14,712 nt of DNA from a bacterium. GTDB taxonomy: Bacteria; Margulisbacteria; Marinamargulisbacteria; JAAEMD01. Below, piece by piece: positions 13,626 through 14,712 of this stretch; positions within the stretch are counted from its first letter, which is position 1; every line of letters starts with the position of its first letter. Below the pieces are notes generated by a model. That model was not told the DNA's origin and ran no database searches. It saw only the letters and a program-made list of their open reading frames with translations. The stretch is from positions 1-14,712 of the forward strand of contig JAAEMD010000323.1 in assembly GCA_024225875.1 (NCBI GenBank), read 5' to 3'. A program made the position numbers and the translations under genes.

Positions 13626-13866
13626 AAGTTTATGATAAATTAAGAAGCCTTTGAGTAACGATATTTTTTAATTTTAACGATAGACCCCTCTTAATCTCAA
13701 AGGAAAGTGAAACCCGAATAAATCAGCTGTTAAAAATCATGGTGAAGATACCTGATTAAGAGTTATGTATATTTATATTGTCAGCTCATATCTGTGATCA
13801 TATTTTTAACCTGGCCGGGCTGCTGTATTATTGAGCTGACCGGCACAATATTTTAAGAGGTGAAAA
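13626..13866 (+). promoter_or_regulatory. Long structured leader, unidentified
   Basis: About 240 nt without a credible ORF lie between the promoter and the LolA-like gene. Three structures are visible. CCTTTGAG (13648-13655) pairs perfectly with CTCAAAGG (13696-13703), enclosing two copies of TAACGATA (13656-13663 and 13675-13682). A small stem ATCA-GGT/ACC-TGAT lies near 13737-13756. GTCAGCTCA (13780-13788) pairs perfectly with TGAGCTGAC (13832-13840), with CCGG repeats nearby, ending about 15 bases before the ribosome site. The last stem is placed where it could control ribosome access. I see no match to T-box, SAM, TPP, FMN, cobalamin, lysine, glycine or c-di-GMP riboswitch cores. It could be a cis-regulator, a small RNA, or an ordinary structured leader. 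Confidence 0.4.
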
Positions 13867-14658
13867 TTGAGAAGGAAACAAGACTTTAAGAGCTTTATCT
13901 ACCTGTGTATTTTGTTTTTCAACCTGTGCTTTTTGCCAGAACTTTATGCTAACCAGGTAAGCCCGGAGATCCAGGTTCTGCTGCAGTCCAGCCAGGATCA
14001 TTTCAGTCAGATGCTGCCTTTTAAGGCTAAATATCGTTTAAAGAGCATAAATCACCAGATGCATCGACCTGTTGAAGAGCTTGATGAAACAGGAGTTATC
14101 TATCATAAAAGCGATTATTTAAGGGTAGACACCGGCAATGAGATTAGGATAATAGATAATATAGCCAAAAAGATGTATCGGCAGGTAAAAGATGAAAGAC
14201 AGGAGTCCGATTATTCTGATAAAGGTCTTTTTTTTCGTTTAGATGTGGCTGGTTTATGGCGTGATTATGATTTTAGTATGAGTTATGGCAGCGAAAAGAC
14301 AGCAAAAATAAAGTTCAACCACAGAAACGAAAAGATGAAACGGATAAGAGAAACAGAAGTATACATTATCCAGGGAGCTCTTAAAGAGCAGCAGGATCAA
14401 AGTAAGATCGATGCAAAAAAGGTCAGGGAAAAGCCTGGGGCAGTAAATTTTTATATTACCAGAGCAGAAAACCTGTTAATAAAGAGCGAACATCTTTATC
14501 AGGGCCAGAAAAAAACAGTAACCCGCTACAGGTATCAGGAAAAAGCGGGCCGCTATATACTGTCAGAAGTTCGTTTTCGGTATGATAAGGTAAGCAGAGT
14601 TTATGAATTTTATGATTATGAGCTGACCAGCCAGCCGGACGAGCTTTTCGAAATTTAG
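13867..14658 (+). CDS. Secreted LolA-like (outer-membrane lipoprotein-sorting type) protein
   Basis: A 263-residue exported protein. The start is TTG, supported by AGAGGTG four bases upstream; no in-frame ATG gives a better start. Residues 1-28 form a signal peptide: basic MRRK, a hydrophobic core (about 10-23), and a cleavage site after LYA (28/29). There is no lipobox. The mature part is beta-rich with alternating hydrophobic and charged residues. The segment GVIYHKSDYLRVDTGNEIRI (76-95) and the following IDN...KKMYR resemble the strands of LolA/LolB-like proteins that carry lipoproteins across the periplasm, but the family call is by pattern only. If correct it points to an outer membrane. 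Its base composition looks less AT-rich than that of the neighbours, with many CAG and CTG codons. The next ORF begins directly after the stop codon. Confidence 0.6.
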   Translation: MRRKQDFKSFIYLCILFFNLCFLPELYANQVSPEIQVLLQSSQDHFSQMLPFKAKYRLKSINHQMHRPVEELDETGVIYHKSDYLRVDTGNEIRIIDNIAKKMYRQVKDERQESDYSDKGLFFRLDVAGLWRDYDFSMSYGSEKTAKIKFNHRNEKMKRIRETEVYIIQGALKEQQDQSKIDAKKVREKPGAVNFYITRAENLLIKSEHLYQGQKKTVTRYRYQEKAGRYILSEVRFRYDKVSRVYEFYDYELTSQPDELFEI

Positions 14659-14712
14659 ATGTTAGAGCTGAAAAAAAGAAGGTATAGCTTAGATAGCGGC
14701 AGGATGATAAAA
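14659..14712 (+). CDS. Possible start of the next gene, cut by the window edge
   Basis: An ATG directly follows the stop codon of the LolA-like gene, and the frame stays open for the remaining 18 codons (MLELKKRRYSLDSGRMIK...). The very tight junction suggests translational coupling in an operon. There is no good Shine-Dalgarno site for it, and a second in-frame ATG at 14704 is an alternative. The product cannot be identified from so few residues. Confidence 0.35.
   Translation, partial: MLELKKRRYSLDSGRMIK

Noticed and set aside
13626..13866. Known riboswitch in the LolA-like leader (the GAAACCCG stretch recalls SAM-I)
   Set aside because: The rest of the SAM-I core is absent, and no other known class core was recognised.
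1..14712. CRISPR arrays, tRNA or rRNA genes, phage or defence genes
   Set aside because: No regularly spaced repeats, no tRNA-like cloverleaf or rRNA stretch, and no ORF with phage or defence motifs was seen.

Overview
The window is AT-rich DNA from an anaerobic bacterium, most likely a low-GC, diderm (two-membrane) Firmicute of the Halanaerobiales type. Three things point there: a very large NAD(P)H-linked [FeFe]-hydrogenase, Firmicute-like Shine-Dalgarno sites (AAGGAG), and a secreted LolA-like protein that only makes sense if there is an outer membrane. The order-level assignment is inference; no rRNA or other marker gene is present.

Layout. (1) 1-2802, plus strand: leuA and leuB (leucine biosynthesis), adjacent without leuC/leuD, ending at a strong 16-bp terminator that can also serve the convergent gene. 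(2) 2829-6415, minus strand: a single 1159-residue polypeptide joining a plant-type ferredoxin, a GltD/NfnL-like flavin NAD(P)H module, a two-cluster ferredoxin, a complete H-cluster hydrogenase and a C-terminal thioredoxin-like [2Fe-2S] domain. Its promoter carries a small palindrome and its leader a good hairpin. (3) 6465-6714: a 111-bp MITE-like element, a perfect 12-bp hairpin and a probable htpG terminator. (4) 6713-10966, minus strand: a small metallophosphoesterase, cstA (pyruvate/peptide uptake family) and htpG (Hsp90), probably read from a promoter that makes a nearly leaderless mRNA. (5) 11027-11179: a decayed C-terminal piece of an IS110-family transposase. (6) 11236-13433, minus strand: hisC and gcvT, overlapping by 4 bases. 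(7) 13490-13866: a second, 63-bp copy of the MITE in the opposite orientation, then a strong plus-strand promoter and a leader of about 240 nt with several inverted repeats. (8) 13867-14658: a secreted LolA-like protein, followed directly by a possible next gene cut off by the window edge.

The genes do not form one pathway. They are housekeeping and fermentation functions (branched-chain and histidine amino acids, one-carbon metabolism, hydrogen production, carbon uptake, protein folding) separated by small mobile-element debris. The points most worth following up are the all-in-one hydrogenase, the pair of related MITEs next to promoters, and the structured leader of the LolA-like gene, which matches no riboswitch class I can recognise by eye.
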